Shown here: piece after piece, positions 1-11,340 of the stretch
How positions within the stretch are numbered: position 1 is the first letter of the stretch
How the letters are laid out: each line of letters starts with the position of its first letter
NCBI GenBank assembly: GCA_025642075.2
Contig: JAODUO010000080.1
Location: forward strand, 1-64,000
From: Ridgeia piscesae
Lineage: Eukaryota > Annelida > Polychaeta > Sabellida > Siboglinidae
Reading direction: 5' to 3'
Length of the DNA: 64,000 nt
The notes under the pieces: generated by a model
What the model was told of the DNA's origin: nothing
Seen by the model: the letters and a program-made list of their open reading frames with translations, nothing else
The model's database searches: none
Translations under genes and position numbers: made by a program

Positions 1-1560
1 GTGGGGTTTGGCTGAAAGGGGGCTGAAAGTGGCGGACTGAAAGTGGCTGGCTGAAAGTGGGTGCTGAAAGTGGGGACTGAAAGTGGCGGACTGAAAGTGG
101 CTGGTTGAAAGTGGGTGGCTGAAAGTGGGGGGCTGAAAGTGGCGGCTGAAAGGGCGACTGAAAGGGCGGACTGAAAGGGCGGACTGAAAGGGGGCTGAAA
201 GGGCGGCTGAAGGGCGGACTGAAAGTGGGGCTGAAAGGGGGCTGAAAGTGGCGGACTGAAAGTGGCGGACTGAAAGTGGCTGGCTGAAAGTGGGGGCTGA
301 AAGTGGCGGGCTGAAAGTGGGTGGCTGAAACGGGCGGACTGAAAGTGGGTGGCTGAAAGTGGTGGACTGAAAGTGGCGGACTGAAAGTGGGTGACTGTAA
401 GTGGGTGACTGAAAGTGGCGGACTGAAAGTGGCTGGCTGAAAGTGGCGGGCTGAAAGTGGCTGGCTGAAAGCGGCAGACTGAAAGCGGCGGACTGAAAGC
501 GGCGGACTGATAGCGGCGGACTGATAGCGGTGGGCTGAAACGGGTGGACTGAAAGCGGCGGGCTGATAGTGGCTGGCTGGAAGTGGGTGGCTGAAAGTGG
601 GTGGCTGAAAGTGGCGGGCTGAAAGTGGCTGGCTGAAAGCGGCAGACTGAAAGCGGCGGACTGATAGCGGCGGACTGATAGCGGTGGGCTGAAAGGGTGG
701 ACTGAAAGCGGCGGGCTGATAGTGGCGGACTGAAAGTGGCTGGCTGGAAGTGGGTGGCTGAAAGTGGCGGACTGAAAGTGGCGGACTGAAAGTGGCTGGC
801 TGAAAGTGGGTGGCTGAAAGTGGCGGGCTGAAAGTGGCTGGCTGAAAGCGGCAGACTGAAAGCGGCGGACTGAAAGCAGCGGACTGATAGCGGCGGGCTG
901 ATAGTGGCGGACTGAAAGCGGCGGATTGAAGGGGCGGGCTGAAAGTGGCGGACTGATAGTGGCGGACTGAAAGCGGCGGACTGAAAGGGGCAGACTGAAA
1001 GCTACGGGCTGATAGCGGCGGGCTGAAACTGGCGGGCTGAAAGTGGCGGGCTGAAAATGGCGGGCTGAAAGCGGCGGACTGATAGTGGCGGACTGAAAGG
1101 GGTGGACTAAAAGCGGCGGGCTAAAAGCGGCGGGCTGAAAGCGGCGGGCTGAAAGCGGTGGGCTGAAAGCGGTGGACTGATAGTGGCGGACTGAAAGCGG
1201 CAGACTGAAGGCAGCGGCCTGATAGCAGCGGGCGTAAAGCGGCGGACTAAAAGCGGCGGACTGAAAGCAGTGGACTGAAAGTGACGGGCTGAAAATGGCG
1301 GGCTGATAGTGGCGGACTGAAAGCGTCGGACTGATAGTGGCGGACTGAAAGTGGCTGGCTGAAAGTGGTGGACTGAAATTGGCTGGCTGAAAGTGGGTGG
1401 CTGAAAGTGGCGGACTGAAAGTGGCTGACTGAAAGCGGTGGACTGAAAGCGGTGGACTGATAGTGGCGGACTGAAACGGGTGGGCTGAAAGCGGCGGGTT
1501 GAAAGTGGCGGGCTGAAAGTGGAAGGCTGAAAGTGGCGGACTGATAGAGGAAGACTGATA
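1..1560. repeat. 14-bp minisatellite array (GCGGACTGAAAGTG)n
   Basis: About 110 head-to-tail copies of a unit near GCGGACTGAAAGTG run from the first base of the window to about 1560, so the left end of the array lies outside. Variants swap AAAG/ATAG, CGG/TGG/CTGG, and some units are 13 or 11 bp. The long minus-strand reading frame at 1247-1633 is only translated repeat and is not a gene. Confidence 0.95.
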
Positions 1561-1639
1561 CATGGAGACGTAAACAGAAAGACTGAAACAAACAGAGTAA
1601 TGCAGATAGACTGATACAGGAAGGTTGATTCATGTCGAC

Positions 1640-2180
1640 TGATTCAGGCCGACTTTTAAATAAATGTGTAATTATTCATATAATAACCACGCTATGCAAT
1701 ACAATACATTCAAATATTCTTGTTTATTTTCCTGTATACATGTAACAGAAATATGGACACGTCTAATTGATTCAATAATTCTGTTCTCTGCTGTTCTGCA
1801 AGTTGTTATTTATGTTTTCTGTTGTGTATTGTGCGCAAATTAACTAGAAATAAGAAATGTGGCCGCAGCTTGTTTGATGTTGAATAAAGGACAATGAATT
1901 CATATAGATAAGGTTGGTAATGGGCATAATTTATTGCCAGTTGGTATAAACAGATATACCATGGAAATGCATGTATACAAGTAATTGTGTACGCAAAGTT
2001 AACATTCAGACATATATATATATATACACAATATTAACAAGCTGTTAATATACAACATCAAAGGTGAGGGGCTACCAGCCACAGACACTGGTCATAATGA
2101 CGAGTGTCACCCCCACCCAAGGCCACTGCTTTCTGCTTCATGAATGAATAAGCCCCGCCTGTTTATAAGAGCACATACGG
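1640..2180. other. AT-rich unique sequence, no gene seen
   Basis: AT-rich DNA with a short (TA)n run near 2012. I see no coding signal, RNA gene or recognisable repeat. Confidence 0.6.
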
Positions 2181-2189
2181 TAATATAAA

Positions 2190-2470
2190 AAAATTGCGCG
2201 CAACTGGCAGCGTTTCCCGCCTCCTTCGACAATCCACTAAGTCCGGCCCACCGTCGGCGCGCGCAAAACGCACACGCATACGCGTGTGCGTACGCGTGTG
2301 CAACTCGCCATGGCGCTCTCCGACGGTGCTGGCACGGCCGGATTAGCCACTTTCGACGTTTCGAGCCGAGCGTCTTCATTAATTCGTAGACGTCAGGCGA
2401 CCCGTCCGACCGACCGACCCAGCACGTGCAGTAGCTCGGCTCGGAATCTCGTTTCTTTAATCATGGACAT
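2190..2470. promoter_or_regulatory. CpG-rich island with alternating purine-pyrimidine core
   Basis: This stretch is much richer in G+C and CpG than its AT-rich flanks. Around 2268-2302 it has a nearly pure alternating purine-pyrimidine run built on GCGTGTGCGTACGCGTGTGC, which is partly self-complementary and favours Z-DNA or cruciform structure. It looks like an unmethylated promoter-type island, but no convincing coding exon adjoins it; the short frames on both strands match nothing I know. The promoter role is inferred from composition only. Confidence 0.35.
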
Positions 2471-2519
2471 TGCGGCCTTTTGTTTTTATATTGGTCTGTA
2501 TACGAATATTGATTAATTT

Positions 2520-3000
2520 ATTAATATTACATAACTATTAAATCATACCTCTTACCACAATTGCAGTTTTTTTTACAAATTGTATATTTATATAAACATA
2601 TATTCATGGACATTGTGCCATTTTACAAAAACCGTTTCTTGCTAATTATTACGTATTAACTAATTTATTTATTTATTACTACATGACTAGGTAATATATA
2701 TTTATTCTCATAATAAATGTGGTTATGCACACTGCATAATATGTATAAATATCTTCATATTTATGAACTCTGCTGGTCTTAATTAGAATGTGTTGGTCTG
2801 TTAACTTGGTGCACTACTTAGGTAATAGTAACTAATTAACTGAATTAATTAGTATGAAGAAAAAATATTGCAAATTTATTACTCCATTCAATGCATTTCA
2901 AAACACTGCGAACAATATTTTAATAGTTATATAAATAACACAGTTATGCAATTTTAAATTCACTTTTATTCAAATATTTATCAACAGAAAAATAAATGAG
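2520..3000. other. AT-rich sequence, nothing recognised
   Basis: Very AT-rich, with many TATTTA/TTTATT runs. No gene or repeat identified. Confidence 0.6.
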
Positions 3001-3004
3001 CTCA

Positions 3005-3290
3005 TTGCCAGTTTTTAGGTCCTCCACACTCCGCAACCTCGTCGATAGAGCGTTGACCTCTGCCATCACATCATTCCATCCCTTGTTCTGTCCCTGTTGG
3101 ACAAGGTTGATTTTAATCGGCCTTGTAACAGTTCTTATATTTGGCCGTACGCCTGCATTAAGGCCATAATCTCAGCATGAGAAAGGTTGTCCTTATAATG
3201 TCGCTGTTGTCTCACTGCTTCCACCATGAGGACTGTCTGAGGTGAACTGAATTCTGGGAAGATTTGTTCTCAAAACGCGGCAATCCGCTT
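3005..3290 (-). pseudogene. Eroded Myb/SANT-like domain, Harbinger-type transposon relic
   Basis: Conceptual minus-strand translation, crossing at least one frameshift and several stops, gives a piece reading MVEAVRQQRHYKDNLSHAEI and then, in another frame, NKGWNDVMAEVNALSTRLRS followed by VEDLK. The second part follows the pattern K..W..I...VNA....R..EE.K of Myb/SANT-like domains found in the DNA-binding partner gene of Harbinger transposons and proteins derived from it. No intact ORF remains and no transposase was seen nearby. The family assignment is by pattern only. Confidence 0.4.
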
Positions 3291-3714
3291 ATTGGTTACT
3301 CGTGTCGGTATCCCCTAGTTGGGCGGCATCTGGGTGGCTGTTGTGCACGGTCACCCAGCTAGGTGACACCTAGAGAGATGGGGGTAATTTTACCGCTTAA
3401 CTTGGGTGCGTGTCATGCAACCGGCCACTGGAGAAGGCCTATGCTACAATCTCAAGAGAAATGACAATGGGAACACTGATGTGGATGGGGGTCCCAGGGG
3501 GAGGTCAGATTGGTGCAGGGGACACGAAGAGCAGGGAGCTGTGTGGACCGGGGGTGTAAGGAGAGTCCAAAGTAAATGTTGGCCTGATACATGGGAGCGC
3601 CTTGACCCCATTGTTTTTATCGCTATGGTGGAACTGATAAGCAGAAAGATTTGAATAAGTCATATTCCACACACAAAAATGGTACGCAGGTGGTCTGACA
3701 GTGGTGGAAGATGG

Positions 3715-3925
3715 GAAACCATGCAAATCTCCAAGAACAGTTGATAAAGTGGAAAGATATTTTCAGCAGACATGGATTGAGAGTACGCTTGGTGAAGACG
3801 GAGGTAATGTGGGTGGGATTTAGAAGGAAAGAGCTGTAAATACACCTGGATGGGAAGAAGCTTAAGCAAAGAGACAATTTTGCCTACCTGGGTGGAGCGA
3901 TATGTAGGGTTGACATTTCGCCAAT
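3715..3925 (+). pseudogene. LINE reverse transcriptase fragment
   Basis: Plus-strand translation, with an in-frame stop, contains KWKDIFSRHGLRVRLVKTEV followed by MWVGF, and further on LKQRDNFAYLGGAICR. This is the post-catalytic 'W...GL....KTEVM..G ... FAYLG..I' signature of non-LTR reverse transcriptases. Only about 200 bp survive; there is no endonuclease or catalytic FADD box. It is a 5'-truncated dead copy. Confidence 0.6.
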
Positions 3926-4084
3926 CTCGAAAGGGAAAACCTTTGGGGTGTGGCTTGGACGTTGGCGTGGGTGTTCAGTTAAAAAAGGTAAAGGTAACTA
4001 ACTTCTTATATAGAGCAGTATCCCTTCCTCAGAAAAATGTGTCAACTTATAAAGTATCACCCTGCAATCTGTGCTGTGCGGCTT

Positions 4085-4310
4085 CATTTGGTACATAGGG
4101 AGTCTTACCTCACTACCAAACAAGGTGAAAACATTGAAAACAATGGCATATCCACTTATTTGGCACAGTAAACCCAAGGCTTTGAAAAGGGAATCACTAT
4201 TAAACACATTTGCTGACGAAGGTCTTAACATTGTAGATATTAGAACTAAAATATAATCTCTATTTGTGAAACTTCAGCAATTAATTAAAGAGCATAGAGC
4301 CAAGTAGACC
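4085..4310 (+). pseudogene. L1/Tx1-like LINE C-terminal fragment
   Basis: The plus frame reads YPLIWHSKPKALKRESLLNT, then GLNIVDIRTKI, a stop, and SLFVKLQQLIKEH. This matches the region downstream of the reverse transcriptase in L1/Tx1-type LINEs, where a 'W..KP...KR..L......GGLN..DI....SL' block is conserved. Stops show it is inactive. It is a different family from the fragment at 3715-3925, which suggests nested decay. Confidence 0.55.
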
Positions 4311-4559
4311 TTCTTAGTAGTGTATTGGCTAGGTATACAGTTAAAGAGTATGCACTTCTGCTCCGCCTTTACCCACCTTAAATGTCATGGTACTGGTTCA
4401 CGTGCGGGTAATCTAGTCGGGGAGACAAGCCGTCAATCGATGTCTTTTCGAAGACTTTCAATGTTATTAGTAAGATCATTTCTTTCAAATTAAGCTATTG
4501 CTTAGAACTGTATCAGCTTAGAGAACATGTTAAAGGCGCTTCTTTCGAGTTTCACTTGC

Positions 4560-4790
4560 TCCGCGCAACATAATCGGCACATCCCATGATCGTTCGACAG
4601 ACAGTCACACGTGCGTGGACAGCCAGTCTCTGCCACGCCCCACGACCGTCGTCCGGTACAAAATTACGCAACATGTACTGGAGCGCCAGCGACCGATGTC
4701 GCTTCGATCAGCGCAGCAACTTGTCTCTTGTTTCGGCCGGCCGCATCTATTCACACTCATTCAACCGGATCGTGTTTACAAACACGCCGA
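4560..4790. other. Locally CpG-rich segment
   Basis: G+C and CpG density rise sharply above the flanks, with CGCGCA, CGTGCG and CGGCCGGCCGC motifs. Open frames exist in all three plus phases, as expected from CpG-rich DNA lacking TA-rich stops, and resemble nothing known. It could be a small promoter island or a remnant of the GC-rich end of a transposon. Confidence 0.3.
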
Positions 4791-4802
4791 ACGCTGATAT
4801 AA

Positions 4803-4838
4803 CCACACACACACACGCACGCACGCACGCACCGCACG

Positions 4839-4876
<38 letters not shown>
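4803..4876. repeat. (CA)n/(CACG)n microsatellite
   Basis: An imperfect CA repeat interspersed with CACGCACG units, directly next to the CpG-rich segment. Confidence 0.9.
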
Positions 4877-4878
<2 letters not shown>

Positions 4879-4889
4879 ATTATAATTCA

Positions 4890-6060
4890 GGATGACATTG
4901 ACCTTTACCAGAGTTAAAAATACAATGAATTATAAACTTATAGAATAGTGTTAATTTATTATTTATCCTGTAAAACAATCAATCACATAATCACGTTTAT
5001 CATAATTCTGATAAGTTGTGTTTACCCCAATGAATGCTGCAGGGTCTACAACTAAACTGGATAAAATTATTATTAGAAACAACTGGAATGTAGGAAAGGT
5101 ACAATAAAGTCACTGTAATTTAATAAATTACTGAAACAGTATGTATAATTTCAAAATAAAATTATCGTGATACAAATACACAACAAATTAGGCAGAAGAT
5201 GGTCTTTGTGATTTAGTACTCAGTGTTACACAAACCTTACTTCTGACTAAAGTCTTAATAAAAATTCAGTCACAGAGTAAGAAACTGCAATTACCTGTAG
5301 AAGTTGCAAACTGTTAAATCAATGATCTTTTAATCCACACACAAAAGCAAGGAGCTGTCTTCCCTATCTAACACACAGCTTGATCCGAGGTCTGAAAATT
5401 CAAACCCTATACACTTGTATAACTACATGCCAGCAGCTGCTAATCAGAAGCCTGAAACATTATACTGTATACTGCCCACTTTGTTAGGGGTAATTAATTA
5501 TCCCACCCACTGCTCAACTCCAGGGGTGAAAATGTCCTCCTGGGAAAACCCACTTGGACAGAGCCACAGCACTCATTTGATGTCAACAGGGGAGCTTTTA
5601 AGCATATCAAACAAGCCTGTGCAATCAAGTATGTTGGAACTAGGCACAGGGTAGGAGGAAATAAATAAGGAAGTAACTCTAACCAACTTAGGTAGTGCCA
5701 CCAACTAAGTGTCAGAGGGGAAAGTCATGCAGTAATAATTTGCATTAGTCACTGGGCAACATCTCTGGATTTTAGTTCTATGAGAAGTTCACTATTATTT
5801 AAACAGATACACCATATTGTGTAAGCACTGTATGTTCTCTGTTTATTGTTCGCCATGTCTGTCAGATATTTCAATACAATATGTTAAATTAGAAACAATA
5901 CTCTATTTCATTTCCTCGAAAATACCTTGTCCCCGTGAGACAGTGACAGTGTACATAATAATTGCAACCACATGTCAGAGAATATACAATTATTCTTTAA
6001 AAGGAGAGGGCTATTTCTTTGAGCAGATATATGTGGGAGGTTACTAATAGTTAACTGTAA
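4890..6060. other. No gene or repeat recognised
   Basis: AT-rich non-coding DNA. Reading frames of 60-80 codons here have no family resemblance and no splice context. Confidence 0.5.
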
Positions 6061-6094
6061 ATGTATACTTGATTCCTTTTTGGAAAATTTGGCA

Positions 6095-6515
6095 CAACGT
6101 TGGTTTAGGGTGGTTGACCAACGTTATAAATGGATAACACAATTAATGTTCATTCCTCAAAACTATATTACACATGTGACGCAATGACAGTGTATGAATA
6201 ATTGTCATTATTTGCCAGTGTATATTTGTTAAAGAGCAATATTTTACTTTGATTGACCGGATAAATGCATCCGGTTAATCTAATTGACATATTTCATAGT
6301 AACTGTAATTTAATTCACTATATACGTTAATTGCATCATGCTTAATATGAATTTGTTTGGGTGAAAAAATATAATTTGGCCAACATATTCCCAATGTCGG
6401 TCCAACGTTGGTTGATATTTGTATAAAAAATGAAATTGCATAATTATGTGTTTCAGGTCAGTAATTGAACCATCACTGTACCGTCATTAAAATATCAATT
6501 AATTTGTATGTGTCT
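6095..6515. mobile_element. CAACGTTGG-type interspersed repeat, copy 1
   Basis: The copy holds two palindromic CCAACGTTGG-like clusters (6100-6125 and 6378-6412). It also holds a segment (about 6420-6510: ...GAAATTGCATAATTATGTG, then AATTGAACCATCACTGT) that is clearly homologous to 8283-8355 in copy 2. Shared unique flank plus a shared palindrome indicates two copies of one dispersed element. The (GT)n tract follows immediately. No ORF; probably a non-autonomous DNA element. Confidence 0.5.
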
Positions 6516-6519
6516 ACAT

Positions 6520-6739
<220 letters not shown>

Positions 6740-7089
6740 TAGAAGTACATGTATATGTATGTGAAATACTATGACATTGCTTGATTGAATAATACAAAAA
6801 GTACCTGAATACAATGGCCACTTTAAAATAGGATCAATGTAGAAATGTACAAAGTAGTGTCTTCACAAGGGTCACACTGTTGGTGTCAATCCAGTCACGG
6901 TGCATGGTGCCATGGTGGTTGTCCTCCAGTACTCACACGTTCTACAAACACAGACGGGATTCATCAGTCAACTTAGTACAGCATACCGTGTCACACTGTG
7001 TCACACCATGTCACACTGTCACTGCACGGGCTGGAAGCAGCCACAGTTAACAGCTTCCTTGACAGTGTGACATCACTTTTATTTACTGA

Positions 7090-7285
7090 GGGCAGAAGGG
7101 GTTGTAAGAGGGAGGGAGGGACAAAATGAAAGAAAGGGACATAGAAAGGGACACTGAAAGGAACAGTGAAAGGGAGAGGATGAGAGAAAGGGAGGGATGG
7201 AATGAGACAGAAGAGGGAGAGAGAGAGAGAGAGGTTGGAGAAGGAGACAGAGAGGGAGAGATACAGAGACAGACAGTGATGGGGA
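7090..7285. repeat. Polypurine (GA-rich) tract
   Basis: About 190 bp in which the + strand is almost entirely A and G, built on GGGAGAGAGAG, GAAAGGGA and GACAGAG motifs. Such mirror-like purine tracts can form triplex (H-DNA). Arg/Glu- and Leu/Ser-rich frames here are artefacts. Confidence 0.8.
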
Positions 7286-7714
7286 AGGAGGGTATGTGTC
7301 CAGTAGTAGTACTGAAACAAGTATGTGACTGGGACAATCTGCAGTCTCGTCCACATAGAAAGGTACTTGACCAGACTCAGTCACATCACCAGGCTCTTAA
7401 CTGGTACATGTACTGACCAAGCAGTGCAGTAAACATGACTGACCAGCTAGTCAACGAAGAAGAGATCTTTTTACACAACTGGATAATACGGAACCAGGGT
7501 TGGGGCAAATTCATATGTGTTAAATATGCCACTATTCATGCTACTCATGACAAGAGTATTGTTAATGAAAACCATACATGGTATTTTCAACTGTAGATGC
7601 TTGTTATAACAAGCATAGAAACGGTATACTTGCAGCTGTTGATATGCTATAATTTTATATTATACATATACCTTATATTCTTTTTATTTCGTTCCTTCTG
7701 TGTGAGTGTAGCTG

Positions 7715-7800
7715 TGGTGGTGTGTATGTATATGTATGTGAGTGTGTGTAGATGTGTGTGAGTGTGTGCATGTGTGTGGGTGTATTTAAGTGTAGTGATG
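7715..7800. repeat. Imperfect TG-rich microsatellite
   Basis: Degenerate GTGTGTATGTGAG units on the + strand. Confidence 0.7.
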
Positions 7801-7914
7801 TGATGGTATCACATGTTATGAGCGGTTCCATATTAATAAAGCATTATTAAAAACCAAGACCAGTGTGCTATATAACAAACGTATAGCTTCTAAACATAAG
7901 ACTAAAAAATATGT

Positions 7915-8440
7915 TCGTTAAGCCAACGTTGGCCGAACATAAAAACCACATACACATATTAAGCCTACGTTGGCTCAACTTTGGGCCAACGTTGGCCCAA
8001 CACAAAAAACACATACTGCACATAAGAAACTTACGTTGGCCCAACATTGTGCCAATGTTGGCTCAACACAAAACCAATGTTGGCCCAACATTGGCTGGCC
8101 CAACGTTGGATTATAATTTGCCAATGTTGGCCCAATGTAGGGCCAACGAGCAAAATGACGTTGGCCCAACGTATGTTGCCAACGTTGGCCCAATGTAAAA
8201 TGCCAACGTTGGCCCAACGTAGGTCTGCTATCTGGGGGCTGATCCAACATTGGCCCAACGTTAACCCAAATTTGTATAACTGAAAATGTAACTGTATAAT
8301 TATGTGGATTGGGTCATTAATTGAACCACCGCTGTGCCAACATTAATAATATCAAATTCAGTTTATTTGAAAGTTATGTTGGCGGTATACATCGTTGGCC
8401 CAACGTTGTTCACCCAACGTTGGGCCAACGTAGGCTTGCT
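7915..8440. mobile_element. CAACGTTGG palindromic repeat element, copy 2
   Basis: Between 7920 and 8260 there are roughly twenty occurrences of the self-complementary core GCCAACGTTGGC or one-base variants, separated by short spacers, and more at 8393-8432. The 8283-8355 segment matches the flank of copy 1 at 6420-6510. Because the core is palindromic, both strands translate to the same Gly-Pro-Thr-Leu / Ala-Gln motifs, so the frames are not genes. The array can fold into many alternative cruciforms. Confidence 0.75.
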
Positions 8441-8449
8441 ATCTGGTAG

Positions 8450-9960
8450 TGTGTGCACGAAAATCTTTTGTAAGAGCCCATGCATGCAAACTCGTTGTTT
8501 CTCATGAAAACGGATACATACAAGCAGGAAACGACCCAACAGCATCGCATTTACTACTAACAATTAGTGTGTGCATGAAAATCGTTTGTAAGAGATCATG
8601 AACGCACGCAAAAATCTGCTCGACAAATAAGGCGACGAGTCGGCGCTATTTCTCGAGCAGCTCGACAAATAAGGCGACGAGTTGGCGTTATTTCTCGAGC
8701 AGGTCGATGGCTAAGAAAACTCGTTGTTTCTCATGAAAACGGATACATACAAGCAGGAAACGACCCAACAGCATCGCATTTACTACTAACAATTAGTGTT
8801 TGCATGAAAATCGTTTGTAAGAGATCATGAACGCACGCAAAAATCTGCTCGACAAATAAGGCGACGAGTCGGCGCTATTTCTCGAGCAGCTCGACAAATA
8901 AGACGACGAGTTGGCGTTATTTCTCGAGCAGGTCGATGGCTATGAAAAGTCGTTGTTTCTCATGAAAACGGATACATACAAGCAGGAAACGACCCAACAG
9001 CATCGCATTTACTACTAACAATTAGTGTGTGCACGAAAATCGTTTGTAAGAGCTCATGAACGCACGCAAAAATCTGCTCGACAAATAAGGCGACGAGTTG
9101 GCGTTATTTCTCGAGCAGGTCGATGGCTATGAAAACTCGTTGTTTCTCACGAAAACGGATACATACAAGCAGGAAACGACCCAACAGCATCGCATTTACT
9201 ACTAACAATTAGTGTGTGCATGAAAATCGTTTGTAAGAGATCATGAACGCACGCAAAAATCTGCTCGACAAATAAGAAGACGAGTTGGCGTTATTTCTCG
9301 AGCAGGTCGATGACTAAGAAAACTCGTTGTTTCTCATGAAAACGGATACATACAAGCAGGAAACGACCCAACAGCATCGCATTTACTACTAACAATTAGT
9401 GTATGCACGAAAATCGTTTGTAAGAGATCATGAACGCACGCAAAAATCTGCTCGACAAATAAGGCGACGAGTCGGCGTTATTTCTCGAGCAGCTCGACAA
9501 ATAAGGCGACGAGTTGGCGTTATTTCTCGAGCAGGTCGATGGCTATGAAAACTCGTTGTTTCTCATGAAAACGGATGCATACAAACAGGAAACGACCCAA
9601 CAGCATCGCATTTACTACTAACAATTAGTGTGTGCACGAAAATCGTTTCTAAGAGCTCATGAACGCACGCAAAAATCTGCTCGACAAATAAGGCGACGAG
9701 TTGGCGTTATTTCTCGAGCAGGTCGATGGCTATGAAAACTCGTTGTTTCTCACGAAAACGGATACATACAAGCAGGAAACGACCCAACAGCATCGCATTT
9801 AATACTAACAATTAGAATCTGCTCGACAAATAAGGCGACGAGTTGGCGTTATTTCTCGAGCAGGTCGATGACTAAGAAAACTCGTTGTTTCTCATGAAAA
9901 CGGATACATACAAGCAGGAAACGACCCAACAGCATCGCATTTACTACTAACAATTAGTGT
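8450..9960. repeat. Satellite array with ~183/230-bp units and hairpin sub-repeats
   Basis: Eight or so tandem units are marked by recurrences of CTCGTTGTTTCTCATGAAAA at about 8491, 8720, 8953, 9135, 9327, 9555, 9738 and 9880. Spacing alternates between about 183 and 230 bp because a roughly 46-bp block is present once or twice per unit. That block opens with CTGCTCGACAAATA and closes with TATTTCTCGAGCAG, an almost perfect inverted repeat, so each block is a potential hairpin. Units are about 95% identical by eye. Confidence 0.9.
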
Positions 9961-9974
9961 GTGCACGAAAATCG

Positions 9975-10195
9975 TTTGTAACAACTCATGCACGCACGCA
10001 AAAATTTGCTCGACAAATAACGACCCGAGTTGCCGCTATTTCTCGAGCTGCTCGAGAAATAAGAACTCGACTACTTCTTATTTATCGAGCAGCTCGGGAA
10101 ATAAGAACTCGACTACTTCTTATTTATCGAGCAGCTCGGGAAATAAGGACTCGACTGCATCTTATTTAACGAGCAGCTCGGTAAATAGCCTGAGC
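9975..10195. repeat. Hairpin repeats, three ~56-bp units
   Basis: Units of the form CTCGGGAAATAAGAACTCGA followed by CTACTTCTTATTTATCGAGC repeat about three times. Each half is complementary to the other (AAATAAG with CTTATTT, CTCG with CGAG). They share the AAATA/TATTT and CTCGAGCAG motifs with the preceding satellite and appear to be its diverged edge. Confidence 0.75.
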
Positions 10196-10417
10196 CATTT
10201 TTTATTTATGTGACTGTGAGGACATTATTGTGTAGTATGGAGTGAATAGAAGTGATGTTTTGCGCAGCGTGTCTCGTTAATACGACAACGTATATGTGTA
10301 CATAACGAACGTTTATCAGCGGAGAGAAAACACTAGCGGCTACATTGCTGCTGGCTGCGCGGGAATGCATGCTGAGGCCTACGCCCAACCACAGGACACA
10401 ATGGCACGAGGATGATC

Positions 10418-10458
<41 letters not shown>
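10418..10458. repeat. (AT)n microsatellite
   Basis: A perfect alternating AT run of about 40 bp. Confidence 0.95.
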
Positions 10459-10460
<2 letters not shown>

Positions 10461-10461
10461 T

Positions 10462-10676
10462 TCCACATCTGCCTATCTTGTGCTATCCTCTGCCAGATGG
10501 TGTCCTTCCAGTAGTCGTCTAGTTCGTCTCTCCACTGTCTCGCCGGTCTTCCTCTAGGTATTTTCCTTTCGTAGGGTTTCCATGTGGTGATGCAGTGTCC
10601 ACCGGTTATCTTGTATATCCTGCTGACGTGCCCTGCCCAAGTCCACTTCTTCTGACTTGTTCAATTACGTCTGTGA
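10462..10676 (-). pseudogene. RTE/Jockey-like LINE C-terminal fragment
   Basis: The minus strand encodes KWTWAGHVSRIYKITGGHC, then PRGRPARQWRDELDDYW, then IWQRIAQDRQMWK. This is the 'W.GH+.R+...R......W.P...+..GRP..RW.DD+......W...A.DR..W' block typical of the C-terminal tail of RTE- and related non-LTR elements. It is cut at its left side by the (AT)n tract. No catalytic domain is present. Confidence 0.7.
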
Positions 10677-10730
10677 CCTTGATGTTCTCTTAAACAAATG
10701 TTTGTTTTTCTGTCCCAGTATATGATGTTT

Positions 10731-10869
10731 AACATTGCAGTATATAAATCCCATTGAGGTGCTTCAATATCAGTACAAAGGGTGGAAATCTAAAAAAAGA
10801 TGGGCTTAACATTGCAGTATATAAATCCCATTGAGGTGCTTCAATATCAGTACAAAGGGTGGAAATCTA
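10731..10869. repeat. 77-bp direct tandem duplication
   Basis: A segment beginning AACATTGCAGTATATAAATC occurs at 10731 and again at 10808, with about 62 bp of near-perfect identity; the first copy ends in an A-rich linker. It looks like a recent local duplication. Confidence 0.9.
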
Positions 10870-11340
10870 GACGTTACCATATCCAAATAGTTGGTTTTAC
10901 CCAACACAACTCGGCAATGATTTAATAATATATTTTGGGAAATGAGTCATGCATTCAAGACTTACATAACTTTATTAACATGTCGACTGGTGTAAGTATG
11001 TGTCACATAACAGTTGAATAGTAGTGTTAAATGAAATGCAAACAATATCATTCACAACAATAGAAGCTCTTTGTATAAACCGTTGCATTTAATAATAATT
11101 AAATAAGATTACTTTCAAAGATTTATAAACTCATGCAACAACGCGGGCCGAAAACCAACAACGTCGGCCTGCTCTATTTGGTTTGTCTCCGTTCCGTCGC
11201 AGATGGCCTTTGCGTACTGAAATATAGATACACATTATTGTTAATATTTCCCCGTGTTAACAACACATTCATATGAATACCTCTTTATGGTCCCCTGGTA
11301 ATGTGACTATTGTTAGTCACATCGTTTCTTTGGTTGTTCG
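10870..11340. other. No gene or repeat recognised
   Basis: Non-coding DNA between the duplication and the 3' boundary of the LINE reading frame. Part of it may be LINE 3' UTR, but I see no diagnostic motif. Confidence 0.4.

Noticed and set aside
1247..1633. 128-codon minus-strand Ser/Phe-rich protein
   Set aside because: Pure translation of the 14-bp minisatellite.
4803..4876. CRISPR-like or regulatory short repeats
   Set aside because: Simple CA/CG microsatellite without spacers; this and every other array in the window is eukaryotic tandem repeat.
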